Below are positions 26,956 through 36,350 of a stretch of DNA of 64,000 nucleotides, piece after piece. The notes below the pieces were generated by a model that saw nothing but the letters and a program-made list of their open reading frames with translations, searched no databases and had not been told where the DNA came from. How positions within the stretch are numbered: position 1 is the stretch's first letter; each line of letters begins with the position of its first letter. A program made the position numbers and the translations under genes. Origin of the DNA: JAIBJN01 sp963748205 (GTDB lineage: Bacteria > Actinomycetota > Thermoleophilia > Gaiellales > Gaiellaceae); NCBI GenBank assembly GCA_963748205.1, contig CAVVIB010000022.1, positions 1-64,000 of the forward strand. The letters run 5' to 3'.

Positions 26956-29900
26956 ATCCGGCGGGAGGCGGCGGTGACGAGGGTTGCGGCCGCGAGGGCG
27001 CCCCCGCCCAGTGCGACAGCGAGCACGGGCCACGTGACGGTCGCGTGGAGGGGCAGGTCGGTCGCGCGTGCGTCGGCCGTGACGGCGACGAGGTCGACGA
27101 CGAGGACGCCGAGGATCGCGGCCGTGACCAGGCCTCCTACGAGACCGACGCCGACCACGACCAGGCTGCGCAGGCGGACGACGCGCCGCAGGAGCGCGGG
27201 CCTGGCGCCCTGCTCTTCCAGGTCGTCGAGGTCGCCGCGCTCGTCCCGTACGTCGGAGACGACGCCGAGCAGCACGCCGACGAGCGCGAGCCCGAGCGCC
27301 ACGATCGCTGCGGCGAGAAGGGTCAAGAGCGTCCCACGCGCAAGCGGGTCGTAGCGCAGCGAGCGCTCGAGGGCCGTGCGCGAGTCCACGGCGAGCACGT
27401 TGAAGGGCCGCCGTGCGAGCTCGGCGGCAAGCGCGTCCCGCGCCGGCTCGCTGTCTGCGCCGAGCCAGACCTCGTTTGGCACGGCCGTGCCGGGGCGGAC
27501 GGCGTTGAGCGCGGTCGAGAGCATCTCGCGGTCGGCGACCACGAAGTCGTCGCGCGTCCCCGGGAAGCGCTCCGCTACGGCCGCGACCTGGACGGTGACC
27601 TGCTCGCCGGCGATCCGCAGCACGAGCTCTCCGCCGGGCGAGGCCGCGGCGGCGACGTCGGGCGAGGCGATCGCGAGCACGGGCTCCTCGTCGGTCGGCT
27701 GCGTGGGCCGGAACCGCGTCGCAGCCTGCTCGCTGAGCGTCCCCGTGAGGGTCACGTCGGTGCCGCCGCGAGCCGGCTCGATGCCGTTCACGCCGATCCA
27801 GTCCTCGTAGCGGTCGACGACGACCGGGCCGCCGGGGGTCTGCGCGATGAGGGGGCCGATCGTGAGCGCCAGCTCCCGCGGCCTGCCCTCGCCGCCCCGC
27901 TCCTGGACCCTGACCGGCGGGTTCAGCGTCACGGCGACGATGCGCCCGCCCTGCGCCTCGGGCGGCACCGCGACGCGCAGGGTCGAGCCGTCCCGCTCGG
28001 CCTCGCCCAGGACGAGGTGGACGTAGCCGCCGGCCGGCGTCTGCACGCTGGCGGTGAGGCCGACGCCCTCGCCGCGGGCGTCGACCTCGAGCCGCGACGG
28101 CATCGTCGGGAATCGCGGGCCCTCGGATCTCAGTGTCGCCGGCGGTCTCGACGCGGCTTGCGAGCGTCGCCGGCGAGAGCGCGCTGAAGTCGTCGCGCCA
28201 GCCGCGGAGAGCCGGGATCGCCTCGGAGTCGAGCCCGAGGATGGCGATGCCCGTGCGGCCGCCTGCGCGGCTGACGTTGCCCGAGAGGCGCAGCACGGGC
28301 TCGACGCGCACATCTCCTCCGAGTTCCGCGAGGCGCTCGGGCGGGGCGGCGTCCTTGACCTGGATGAGCCGCGTCAGGTCCTCCCGCAGGGTGAAGTCGA
28401 GCGGGACGGCGTACGCCGCCTGCTCCTCCTGTCCGCGCGCGAGCGTCGAGCGGTAGCTCTCGGCGAAGACGGCGAGGCCGACGCTGACGACGAGGAACGC
28501 CGCGGCGACGGCCGCGTGGCCCGGGTGGCGCGCCAGCGAAAGTGCGGCAAGGCGCAGCCCGACCGACCGTCCGCGGGAGGCGCGCTCGAGCAGCAGCAGG
28601 CCGGGGCGCAGGAGGCGCGCGCAGATGACCGCGGCGACGAAGGTGACGAGCCCGGGCAGAAGCACGAGCGCGGCGGCCGTGCCCGACTCCTGGGCCAGGG
28701 TCTCCTGGTCGAGGTCGCCGCGGAGCAGCGTGACGGCGATGACCGCCACCGCGCCCAGCGCAGCCGCGTCCAGGGCCGAGAACGAGCGCCGGCCGAAGCC
28801 GATGGGCTTGGCCCGCAGCGCGGCCACGAGCACGAGGGCGAGCGCGCCGGCGACGGCTGCCGCGACGAGGAGGCCGGTGCTCGAGAGGGTCGAGTGCGCG
28901 AGCACCTCGCCCACGGGCGCGTCCGCGCGGGACGCCACCACCGCGCCCGCCGCGGTCCCGAGTGCCCAGCCGACGGCCGTGCCGACCACGGCGACTGCCG
29001 CTGCCTCGGTGCCCGTGAAGAGGGAGAGCTGCCAGCGCCTGGCGCCGAACCACGTCAGCCGCCGCCGCGCCGCCTCGGTGTCGCGGCGCATGCTGACGGC
29101 GGCCAGGATCGCGAACGCGAAGAGAAGCGCCGCAGACTCGCCGCCGACGAGCAGGAGCCTGCGCCCCGCCACCTCGCTCGACTCGGACGCGGTCTGGAGA
29201 TCGGCGAGCGGCGCGGTCAGGTCGGCCGCGAAGGACGTGTTCTGAACGGACGTGCGGGCCTGTGCCACGTCTTCGGCGAAGCCGTCGATGTTCCATGCGC
29301 GCACGTCGCCGGGCCCGAGCGGGACGACCCAGGCGTAGCTGCGGTACACGTTCTCGAGCTCGGGCGAGCCGACGAGCCCCTCGACGCCCTCGGCGAGGAC
29401 GAGGGGCGGCGGCGCCGGCCGGTGGTAGTCGATCGCGTCGCGGTAGAAGGGGCTGAGCGCCGCCCGGGCTCGCTCGGTCTCGGCCGGGGCGACGAAGTCT
29501 CCGAAGAGGACAGGCGAGCGGATGGCAGCCGTCCCGACCTGAACGAGCCGCAAGCCCTCCACGTTGGGGATCGACCCGGCGCCTCGCAGCCGCACCACCT
29601 CGCAGCGCTCCGGCTCACAGGCTCGCGGGAGGCGCCCCGAGCGGAGCGTCACCCAGCGGTCGAGGCCGTCTATCGCGCCGAGGCCGATGTAGCGGCCGGC
29701 GATCGTGCTCTCCCGGTAGAGGACGAGCGCGGACGGCTCTGCGGAGGTCACGCCGGAGAGCGAGCTCCGTGCGCTCTCGTCGAGCGTCGAGTACCCCTCG
29801 GTCTGGGCCGGGATCCCGAACCAGCCGGCGCGCACCGCCCGTTGGGCCGCGGGGATCTCCTCGATCGCACGGCCGACGCTCTCGTCCTTGGCCACGACCG

Positions 29901-30036
29901 TGCCGGCGAGGACGGTCGCGATCATCGCCGCGCCCGCCGCTACGCCTGCGGCCGCGAGGAGCGCGGTCGGCGCCCGTCTGGCGATGCGAACGGACGCCAG
30001 CTTGAGCGGATAGGCGAGCGTGCGCAGTGCTCTCAC
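26952..30036 (-). CDS. Large MacB/FtsX-type ABC permease, one frameshift
   Basis: About 1027 residues after correction. N-terminal helix (TALLAAAGVAAGAAMIATVLAG), a large external domain of about 270 residues, a three-helix block (residues 305-420), further helices to about 530, a second large external domain, and a final FtsX-like block (LLTLLAAAIVALGLALVGVLLG to VLAVALGGGALAAATLVTAA). Two external domains and duplicated FtsX blocks fit a fused dimeric permease for lipoprotein, peptide or lipid extraction. One extra base near 28,105 shifts the frame. GTG 30036 start. Coupled to the tandem ATPase and divergent from a LysR gene. Confidence 0.8.
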
Positions 30037-30094
30037 TCCATGAACGCTGCCAGCAGCCGCACGCCTCGACCAGTCACGTTGCTACGTCGTTGGT

Positions 30095-30107
30095 TAAGCT
30101 TTGCTTA
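30095..30107. promoter_or_regulatory. Dyad over the LysR start codon
   Basis: TAAGC-TTT-GCTTA inverted repeat covering the first base of the LysR ATG, in the 70-bp space between the divergent permease and LysR genes. Plausible operator for autoregulation. Confidence 0.35.
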
Positions 30108-31034
30108 TGCTCGACGTCAGGCGTCTCCGGGTGCTCCGCGAAGTGGCCCTCCGCGGGTCGATCGCCGGTGCCGCGGAGTCGCTTCGCTTCACCCCGTCCG
30201 CCGTCTCGCAGCAGGTGGCGAAGCTCGAACGCGAGGCGGGGGTTGCGCTGGTCGAGCGCGGGCCGAGGAGCGTCACCCTCACCGCCGCCGGCTGGCGGCT
30301 CGTCGAGCACGCGGAGGCGATCCTCGAGCGGCTGGCCGCAGCCGAGGCGGAGCTGCGCGACCTGGCCGGCTCCGCGCCGGTGCTGCGCGTGGGCGCGAAC
30401 ACGACCGCCGCGGTGACCATCGTGCCCGGCGCGCTCACCCGTTTCACGTCGGTCCGGCCCGACGTCGAGGTGGCCGTGGCCGAATCGGACCCGCTCATCT
30501 CGCTCGCGCGCCTGTGCGCGCGGGAGCTCGACCTCGCGATCGTCTTCGAGTACGACCACGTGCCGCTGCCCGACGACCCGCGCATCGCACTTGGAGACGC
30601 TCCTCGAGGAGCCGATGCGCATCGTGCTCCCGGCGGGGCATCCGGTCGCGCGCCAGCGGGCGGTGCGCCTACTCGATCTCGCCGAGGACACCTGGATCTG
30701 CAGCACGCCGCGGTCGTCCTGCCACCCCTTCACCGAGCGCGCCTGCCGCGCCGCCGGCTTCGATCCGCGGATCCGCTTCGAGTTCGACGACTACGCCGCC
30801 ATGCAGAGCCTCGTCGCCTCCGGCGCGGGCGTCGCCTTCGCGCCGGACATGGGCCTCACGCGCGTGAACCCCGGCGTGGCCGTCCGGCCGATCGCGTTCG
30901 GGCCCAAGCGGCGCGTGCACGCCGCGCTGCGGGCCGGCGAGGAGACGTCGACGGGCGTCCCCGAGATGCTCTCCGCCCTGCGGGAAAGCGTGGCCGCCTG
31001 CGAGCCGCTCTTCCCGGCCGCCGCCGGCGCCTGA
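30107..31034 (+). CDS. LysR-family transcriptional regulator, one frameshift
   Basis: About 309 residues. N-terminal winged helix-turn-helix: LRVLREVALRGSIAGAAESL and FTPSAVSQQVAKLEREAG. The effector-binding domain starts with VLRVGANTTAAVTIVP and continues after an extra base near 30,592 (junction DDPRIALETLLEEPMRIVLPAGHP). ATG 30107 is chosen over the TTG two codons upstream because LysR proteins usually begin M-L-D-x-R-x-L. It diverges from the ABC permease gene, its most likely target. Confidence 0.85.
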
Positions 31035-31073
31035 GCCGCGACGGTTGTGCCCTCACGCGTCGGGGCGTATCCG

Positions 31074-31079
31074 TAACCT
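31074..31079 (+). promoter_or_regulatory. -10 element of the sugar dehydrogenase gene
   Basis: TAACCT followed by exactly six bases and ATG 31086, so the transcript would begin at the start codon (leaderless). Confidence 0.45.
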
Positions 31080-31085
31080 GACGGC

Positions 31086-32277
31086 ATGGTGGGGGGTCGC
31101 CTTGTCCTTGTCGTGCTCGCCTTCCTGCTCCTGAGCGGCTGCAGCGGCGGCTCCGACGACGACGGGGACGGCGCACCGCCGACGTCATCCGGCGCGGAGG
31201 AGCCGACGATCGACCGCTACCGGACCGACACCGGGGGCAGCCGAGAACGACGGCCCGCCTGGGCGCGGCGGCCCACTGTCGCTCCGGCAGTTCGTCACTG
31301 GCCTCGAGGCGCCCGTGCACGCGACCGGCGCGCCAGGGGAGCCGGACCGGCTGTACGTCGTCGAGCAGGTCGGCCGGATTCGCATCGTCGAGAACGGCCG
31401 GCTGCTGCCGGAGCCGTTCCTCGACCTCGTCGGGACGATCGCCTACGGCGGCGAGCAGGGTCTGCTCTCGGTCGCCTTCCATCCCGAGTACGAGACCAAC
31501 CGACTCTTCTACGTCAACTTCACGGCCCCGCAGGGCGACACGCGGGTACGGGAGTACCGCGCGGACGGGCCGCGGCCCGTCGCGACGCGCGTGGTGCTCA
31601 TCGTCCCCCAGCCGTACGAGAACCACAACGGCGGCCAGCTCGCCTTCGGCCCGGACGGGCTGCTCTACGTCGGCATGGGCGACGGCGGCGCCGGCGGCGA
31701 TCCCGAGAACCGCGCCCAGGAGCTCTCCTCGCGGCTCGGCAAGCTTCTGCGGCTCGACGTCGACACGCCCGGCTCGGAGTGGGAGATGGTCGGCCTCGGG
31801 CTGCGGAACCCGTGGCGGTTCTCGTTCGACCGGCTGACCGGGGACCTGTGGATCGGCGACGTCGGCCAGAACGCGATCGAGGAGATCGACTTCGTCCCCG
31901 CCGCCCAGGTCGGTGAGCTGCACAACTTCGGCTGGGACGTCTTCGAGGGCTCCGAGCCGTTCGAGGACAAGCCGCTGACGCCGTCGGGGGCGGTCGTCGA
32001 GCCGATCACGGAGTACACGCACGAGGAGGGCTGCTCGGTCACGGGCGGCTTCGTCTACCGCGGCACGACCATCCGCCGGCAGGCCTGGGCGCGCTACTTC
32101 TACGGCGACTACTGCTCCGGGAAGATCTGGAGCATCGCGCAGGAGGGCCGGAGAGTCTCGCGCCGCGGGCACCCGTTCGAGGTCCCCGAGCTGACGTCGT
32201 TCGCCGAGGACCTCGACGGAGAGCTCTACATCCTCTCCGCCCAGGGCACGATCTACCAGCTCGTCCCGCGGCGCTGA
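31086..32277 (+). CDS. PQQ-type glucose/sorbosone dehydrogenase lipoprotein, one frameshift
   Basis: Exported six-bladed propeller of the GSDH family, about 396 residues. A lipoprotein signal at residues 1-19 has lipobox LLLSGC, so it is membrane-anchored outside the cell. Core motifs: QGLLSVAFHPEY, ENHNGGQLAFGPDGLLYVGMGDGG (conserved histidine region), GLRNPWRFSFD, GDVGQNAIEEID and FGWDVFEG. The reaction is sugar oxidation with PQQ as cofactor where the sites are intact. An extra base near 31,240 separates the signal peptide from the domain. Substrate not known. Confidence 0.85.
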
Positions 32278-32319
32278 GCCCCGGAACCCCCGGCCACCGT
32301 TCGGTGTAGAACGGGTGCA

Positions 32320-32877
32320 GTGGGGGACCGGCCACTGGCAGAGGACGACCGAGTCGCGCTGGCGAAGCAAGGAGACACGCGTGCGTACGGCACGCTGGTG
32401 GAAGAGCATCAGACGATCGCGTTCCGCACCGCGTACCTCATCACCGGCTCCGCAGCCGATGCCGAGGACGCCGTCCAGGAGGCCTTCGTCAAGGCCTACC
32501 GCGCACTCGGCCGCTTCCGTCAGGGATCGCCGTTCCGGCCCTGGCTTCTTTCCATCGTCGCCAACGAGGCGCGCAATCGCCGCAGATCGGCCGGCCGGCG
32601 CGAACGGCTTGCGCTACGCGCGGCCGAGGATCCGCTCTCGGGGGGCGCGGTCCCGTCCCCCGAGGCGGCCCTCCTCGACGCTGAGCTGCGGGAGGAGCTC
32701 CTGGCTGCCGTGAACGACCTGCGTGAGGACGATCGGCTCGCGATCGCGTGCCGCTACTTCCTCGGGCTCTCCGAGGAGGAGACGGCCGCCACGCTGGGCT
32801 GGCGCCGCGGCACCGTGAAGTCGCGGACGTCCCGGGCGCTCGACCGCCTACGCGAGCGGATGGAGGTGGAGCGATGA
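32320..32877 (+). CDS. ECF-type RNA polymerase sigma factor
   Basis: 185-residue sigma-70 family member with regions 2 and 4 only. Region 2: LVEEHQTIAFRTAYLITGSAADAEDAVQEAFVKAYRAL with the D-A-E-D-A-x-Q-E-x-F core recognition motif and RPWLLSIVANEARNRRR. Region 4: LGLSEEETAATLGWRRGTVKSRTSRALDRLRE as the -35 binding helix-turn-helix. GTG 32320 is the start. The stop overlaps the next gene's ATG (ATGA), typical of a sigma/anti-sigma pair. Regulon unknown. Confidence 0.92.
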   Translation: MGDRPLAEDDRVALAKQGDTRAYGTLVEEHQTIAFRTAYLITGSAADAEDAVQEAFVKAYRALGRFRQGSPFRPWLLSIVANEARNRRRSAGRRERLALRAAEDPLSGGAVPSPEAALLDAELREELLAAVNDLREDDRLAIACRYFLGLSEEETAATLGWRRGTVKSRTSRALDRLRERMEVER

Positions 32878-33650
32878 CCGAGCTCGAGCGCTCGCTCCGC
32901 CTGCTCGGCGACGCCGTGGCCTTCCCGGACGCGCCCGACGTCTCGGAGGCGGTGCAGCGGCGCCTCGAGGGCCTGCGCCCCGAACGCCGCCGCCCGCGCC
33001 GGCGCACGCTCGTGCTCGCCTTCGCCGTCGTGGCCGTTGCGATCGGCGCCGCCATGGCCGTCCCGCCGGCGCGCACCGCGATTCTCGAATTCTTCGGGCT
33101 CCGCGGCGCGACGGTACAGCGCGTCGAGTCGCTCCCGACCGTCTCGGAGCCCGATCCGGCGCCTGCCCAGCTTCTGCTGGGCGACCCGCTTCCCCTGCGG
33201 GAGGACCGTCCGTGGGTGGAGTCCCCGAACGTGCTCGTGCCGGCTGCGCTCGGCAGGCCCGACGCGGCCTACGCGGCCGATGAGGAGTACGGCCGCCGCC
33301 TCACGCTCGTCTACGGGCCAGGTGACGGCGTGCCGCGCTCGCAGTACACGGGCGTGGGGATTCTCGTGACCGAGTTCGACGGTGCCATCGACACGCGCTA
33401 CCTCGACAAGATGGTCGAGGACACGACGTCCATCGAGCGGCTCACCATCGACGGGAACCGCGCGCTCTGGCTCGAGGGCGGGCCGCACTTCGTCGTCTTC
33501 CGGACCGAGTCGGGCGAGATCGGCGAGGACGTCGGCCGCCTCGCGGGCAACACGCTCCTCCTCGAGCACGAAGGGATGCTCGTCCGCATCGAGGGCCAGA
33601 TCGACCGCGCGCGGGCGATCGAGATCGCCGAGTCGCTCGAGCGGGACTAG
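32874..33650 (+). CDS. Membrane-anchored anti-sigma-like protein
   Basis: 258 residues: short cytoplasmic N-terminal part (MTELERSLRLLGDAVAFPD, about 45 residues), one transmembrane helix (LVLAFAVVAVAIGAAMAV) and an extracytoplasmic beta-rich domain with a DUF4367-like look (VLVPAALGRPDAAY, ALWLEGGPHFVVF). No zinc-binding HxxxCxxC motif is present. Position after the ECF gene with ATGA coupling is the main argument for an anti-sigma or signal-transfer role. The extracellular domain may sense the signal. Confidence 0.7.
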   Translation: MTELERSLRLLGDAVAFPDAPDVSEAVQRRLEGLRPERRRPRRRTLVLAFAVVAVAIGAAMAVPPARTAILEFFGLRGATVQRVESLPTVSEPDPAPAQLLLGDPLPLREDRPWVESPNVLVPAALGRPDAAYAADEEYGRRLTLVYGPGDGVPRSQYTGVGILVTEFDGAIDTRYLDKMVEDTTSIERLTIDGNRALWLEGGPHFVVFRTESGEIGEDVGRLAGNTLLLEHEGMLVRIEGQIDRARAIEIAESLERD

Positions 33651-34609
33651 GCCGCCGCGGCCGCTTCGCCGATCAGGTCGGACTCGACCCGGGCGCACAC
33701 CTCTGCGGCGAGGTCGACGAAGGCGCGGGCGGCCGGCGAGCGGTAGCGGTCGCGGTGCCAGGCGAGGCCGATGCGGCGCGGCGGGACGCTCTCGAGCCCG
33801 ATGACCACGGTGCTGTCGTGGTTGGGGTCGACCGTGAGCAGCGGGACGAGCGCGGCGCCGACGCCGGCGGCGACGAGCTCCTGGATGGTGCCGTTGTCGT
33901 CCGAGCGGAAGACGATGCGCGGCTCGAGGCCGGCGTCGTGGAAGCGGTTCTCGATCTGGTGGACGCTCCGGCACTGCCGGTTGCCGATCAGCGGCATGGC
34001 GGCCACCTCGCGCAGCGAGGGCGGCTTCGCGCGCCCGGCGAGCGGCGAGTCGGTGGGCAGGACGACCACGTAGGGGTCGCGCATGAGCTCGAGGCTCTCG
34101 AACGGCCCCTCCTCGGCCGGGAGCATCACGAACGTGAAGTCGAGCTCGCCCCGCTCGACCGCGTCGAGCAGCGCGCCGTCGTCGGCGGCCTCGGTGAGCT
34201 GGACGGACACGTCCGGCCACGTCTCGGTGAAGGTCCGCAGCAGCCGCGGCAGGACGCGGGCGCCGACGCTCTGGAACGTCCCGACGCGCAGAGTGCCGAC
34301 CGACCCCTCGGTGAAGGCCGCGAGATCGGCCTGCGCCGCCTGGAGGCGCGCGACGATGCCGGCGGCGTGCCGCAGGAGAAGCTCGCCCGCCTCGGTGAGG
34401 GAGACGCGGCGCGGTCCGCCGGGCCGTTCGACGAGCCGCTGCCCGACCACGCGCTCGAGCGCCTGGATCTGCTGGCTGACGGCGGACTGCGTGTAGCCGA
34501 GGCGCTCGGCGGCGCGCCCGAACGATCCCTCCTCGGCGACCGCCTGGAGCGCGGCGAGATGCCGCAATTCCACCCCGAGCCATCCATCAGATCGCATGAT
34601 CGACATCAA
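33647..34609 (-). CDS. LysR-family transcriptional regulator
   Basis: About 320 residues, intact. Helix-turn-helix: LRHLAALQAVAEEGSFGRAAERLGYTQSAVSQQIQALE, then VERPGGPRRVSLTEAG. The effector domain has VGTLRVGTFQSVGARVLP and ELVAAGVGAALVP, typical of LysR ligand pockets. Start candidates are TTG 34609, ATG 34606 and ATG 34597. A dyad covers this start region and a small membrane-protein gene lies divergent 47 bp away. Stop overlaps that of the anti-sigma gene by four bases (convergent). Confidence 0.9.
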   Translation of the reverse strand: MMSIMRSDGWLGVELRHLAALQAVAEEGSFGRAAERLGYTQSAVSQQIQALERVVGQRLVERPGGPRRVSLTEAGELLLRHAAGIVARLQAAQADLAAFTEGSVGTLRVGTFQSVGARVLPRLLRTFTETWPDVSVQLTEAADDGALLDAVERGELDFTFVMLPAEEGPFESLELMRDPYVVVLPTDSPLAGRAKPPSLREVAAMPLIGNRQCRSVHQIENRFHDAGLEPRIVFRSDDNGTIQELVAAGVGAALVPLLTVDPNHDSTVVIGLESVPPRRIGLAWHRDRYRSPAARAFVDLAAEVCARVESDLIGEAAAAA

Positions 34610-34613
34610 TCAT
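34596..34613. promoter_or_regulatory. Dyad operator over the LysR start
   Basis: ATGATCGA-CA-TCAATCAT, seven of eight bases matched in the arms. It lies over the LysR start codons and faces the divergent small gene at 34657, as expected for LysR autoregulation with a divergent target. Confidence 0.4.
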
Positions 34614-34656
34614 AACTTGACTTGTGCTAATCGACCAGTAGGTCGATGCTGAGGGT

Positions 34657-34770
34657 ATGGAAATCGCCCTCATCGCACTCTTTCTCCTGCTAGTCGGGCC
34701 TCTTGCGCTCCTCTACGGTGCGGACTCCCGCGTCGACGAGCGCAAGCGTCTCGAGTGGCGGCGCTCGTAG
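34657..34770 (+). CDS. Small membrane protein (37 aa)
   Basis: ATG 34657 to TAG 34768-34770. One hydrophobic helix (IALIALFLLLVGPLALLYG) followed by a charged tail with Asp, Glu, Arg and Lys (DSRVDERKRLEWRRS). GAGGGT precedes the start by one to six bases, too close for an ideal SD; GATGCT six bases upstream could be a -10 of a leaderless mRNA. Divergent from a LysR gene with a shared dyad, so it may be its target. The 143 bp that follow before the SDR gene hold nothing I can identify. Confidence 0.5.
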   Translation: MEIALIALFLLLVGPLALLYGADSRVDERKRLEWRRS

Positions 34771-34913
34771 CTTCGCCGGGCCGCGCCACGGCTCGACCCG
34801 CGGTCATCACGCCCGATTCCCGTGGGCCGAGCCGCGGCGCGGAACCCCTTCTCGGCAGCTCCTGACGCACCCGGGTCGAGATTTCTCGCCCGAGGTGTCA
34901 GCATTCCCCCTGG

Positions 34914-35759
34914 GTGGAGACGGGGCTGGCAGGCAAGCGCGTGCTCGTGACCGGTGCGTCCGGTGGGATCGGCGCTGCCTGCGCGCGGGCCTTCGCGGCT
35001 GAAGGCGCGCTCGTCGGCATCCACTACCACCAGGGGCTCGAGCGGGCCGAAGCGGTCGCGGCCGACTGCGAGGGCTCGGTGCTCCTCCAGGCCGACCTCC
35101 GCCGCGAAGACGAGGCGGACAGGATGTTCGCCGAGGCCCGGGAGGCACTCGGCGGGCTCGACGTCTGTGCCGCGGTTGCCGGCGTCTGGCCCGAGGAGGA
35201 CGTCCCGCTCTGGCGGCTCCCCCTCGACCGCTGGCAGGAGACGCTCGCCGCGAACCTCACGGCCACGTTCCTCACCGCCCGCGGCTTCCTGCGCGAAGTC
35301 GAGGCCTCGGGCAGCGGGAGCCTCGTGCTCGTGGGCTCCACGGCGGGGATCTACGGCGAGGCCGGCCACGCCGACTACGCCTCGGCCAAGTCGGCGATCG
35401 TCCGCGGCCTTCTCCTCAGCCTCAAGAACGAGATCGTGCGGGTCGCCCCACTCGGGCGCGTGAACGTCGTCTGCCCGGGCTGGACGGTGTCGCCGATGAC
35501 GCGCTCGACCCTCGACGACCCGAGCGTGATCGACCGCGCGACGCGGACGATGGCCCTGCGGAAGGTGGCCCAGGTCGACGACGTCGCGCGCCAGATCGTC
35601 GTTCTCGCCTCGGATGAGCTCTCCGGCCACGTCACCGGTCAGGTCGTGGTCGTCGCGGGCGGGCATGGAAGGCCGCGTCCTCCACGACTGAATTGGAGGC
35701 TGACGAGCTTAGTGCCGTTCGGCGCGAGCCCGCAACTCTTCCCGCACTTCCTCCGTTAA
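34914..35759 (+). CDS. SDR-family oxidoreductase, FabG-like
   Basis: Classical short-chain dehydrogenase. Cofactor motif VLVTGASGGIGAACARAF, NNAG-like AAVAGVW, serine in VLVGSTAGIYG, catalytic Y-x3-K in HADYASAKSAIV, and the proline motif VVCPGWTVSPM. As read it is 281 residues, but the last 30 (PRPPRLNWRLTSLVPFG) do not look like the family. Removing one base near 35,663 gives VVAGGMEGRVLHD and a stop at 35690-35692, an ordinary SDR end, so the tail is probably a frameshift product. GTG 34914 start. Substrate unknown. Confidence 0.87.
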   Translation: METGLAGKRVLVTGASGGIGAACARAFAAEGALVGIHYHQGLERAEAVAADCEGSVLLQADLRREDEADRMFAEAREALGGLDVCAAVAGVWPEEDVPLWRLPLDRWQETLAANLTATFLTARGFLREVEASGSGSLVLVGSTAGIYGEAGHADYASAKSAIVRGLLLSLKNEIVRVAPLGRVNVVCPGWTVSPMTRSTLDDPSVIDRATRTMALRKVAQVDDVARQIVVLASDELSGHVTGQVVVVAGGHGRPRPPRLNWRLTSLVPFGASPQLFPHFLR

Positions 35760-35786
35760 GACCGCGAACCAACTAGGAGGGAGAGC

Positions 35787-35852
35787 ATGTACATCGGTGG
35801 CGGTCTTCTCGCACTGATTCTGGTCATCATCATCCTGATCCTGATCTTCTAG
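35787..35852 (+). CDS. Tiny hydrophobic membrane peptide (21 aa)
   Basis: ATG 35787 to TAG 35850-35852 with a strong Shine-Dalgarno AGGAGGGA six bases before the start and a strong terminator 11 bases after the stop. The peptide opens MYIGGG and is then nearly all Leu/Ile/Val, enough for one membrane helix and nothing else. The perfect framing by SD and terminator argues for a real, independently transcribed gene. Function unknown; peptides of this kind can modulate membrane enzymes or act as toxins. Confidence 0.65.
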   Translation: MYIGGGLLALILVIIILILIF

Positions 35853-35863
35853 GAACGGGAGCC

Positions 35864-35905
35864 GGGCGCCGCGCCTCGTCACACGGAGCGCGCGGCGCCC
35901 TTTTT
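35864..35905 (+). terminator. Intrinsic terminator of the 21-aa peptide gene
   Basis: Perfect 11-bp stem GGGCGCCGCGC / GCGCGGCGCCC with a 15-base loop, followed directly by TTTTT at 35901-35905. Confidence 0.9.
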
Positions 35906-35918
35906 CATGGTCCAGGAG

Positions 35919-35939
35919 ACGGGCACCCGCGGTGCCCGT
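35919..35939. repeat. Hairpin ACGGGCACC / GGTGCCCGT
   Basis: Perfect 9-bp arms with a 3-base loop, followed on the plus strand by TTGCG. Could back up the preceding terminator. Confidence 0.5.
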
Positions 35940-35955
35940 TTGCGTTGCCGGAGAC

Positions 35956-35989
35956 GCCGAGGGGCGGACCCGAAAGCCCGCCCCTCGGC
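35956..35989. repeat. Hairpin GCCGAGGGGCG / CGCCCCTCGGC
   Basis: Perfect 11-bp arms, 12-base loop, no T-run on either side. It lies 24 bp past the stop of the minus-strand gene at 36013, so it may end that transcript or block read-through from both sides. Confidence 0.5.
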
Positions 35990-36012
35990 TGGAGAGGAGG
36001 AAGCGAGGCGGC

Positions 36013-36246
36013 CTAGTAGGGAGGCCGGTTGTAGGGATCCTGGTGAACGACCGTCGTCTCGCGCCGCCACGTTCCGACCCCGCCCCAGGTCGACCAGAAG
36101 AGGAGCGAGAGCAGGAAGCCGACGATGCCCACGATCATGAGGATCCAGCCGACGGTTGCGATGTCGATGCCCTGAACGTCCGCGGTCACGGCGAAGGCGA
36201 GGATCGCGCCGACGGCGACGAGGAAGATGCTTGCGCCGATACCCAT
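36013..36246 (-). CDS. DUF6458-like membrane protein (77 aa)
   Basis: Two transmembrane helices (IFLVAVGAILAFAV and TVGWILMIVGIVGFLLSLLFW) joined by a short polar turn, then a basic and Pro/Tyr-rich tail (RRETTVVHQDPYNRPPY). The opening MGIGASIFLVAVGAILAFAVT matches the DUF6458 pattern common in actinobacteria. GGAGG lies about ten bases upstream of ATG 36246. Diverges from the cytochrome oxidase operon, but a functional link is not established. Confidence 0.75.
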   Translation of the reverse strand: MGIGASIFLVAVGAILAFAVTADVQGIDIATVGWILMIVGIVGFLLSLLFWSTWGGVGTWRRETTVVHQDPYNRPPY

Positions 36247-36315
36247 GGTTCGAATTGCCTCCTTCGGGGTTCAGGAGGAGAACGGTCGAGCCTCAAGCAT
36301 GGATACGGTTGCGTT

Positions 36316-36341
36316 AGGGTTCTCGCGGGCCGCGAGACCCT
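36316..36341 (+). promoter_or_regulatory. Hairpin just upstream of the cox operon
   Basis: Eleven-bp stem AGGG(T)TCTCGCG / CGCGAGACCCT with a 3-base loop and one bulged T, ending nine bases before the GTG of subunit II. May act on translation start or bind a regulator. Confidence 0.4.
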
Positions 36342-36350
36342 GCTTGCTAC

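Noticed and set aside
35919..35989. Two further hairpins as terminators for the minus-strand 77-aa gene
   Set aside because: Both are strong stems but lack a T-tract in the required direction, so they are listed only as repeats.
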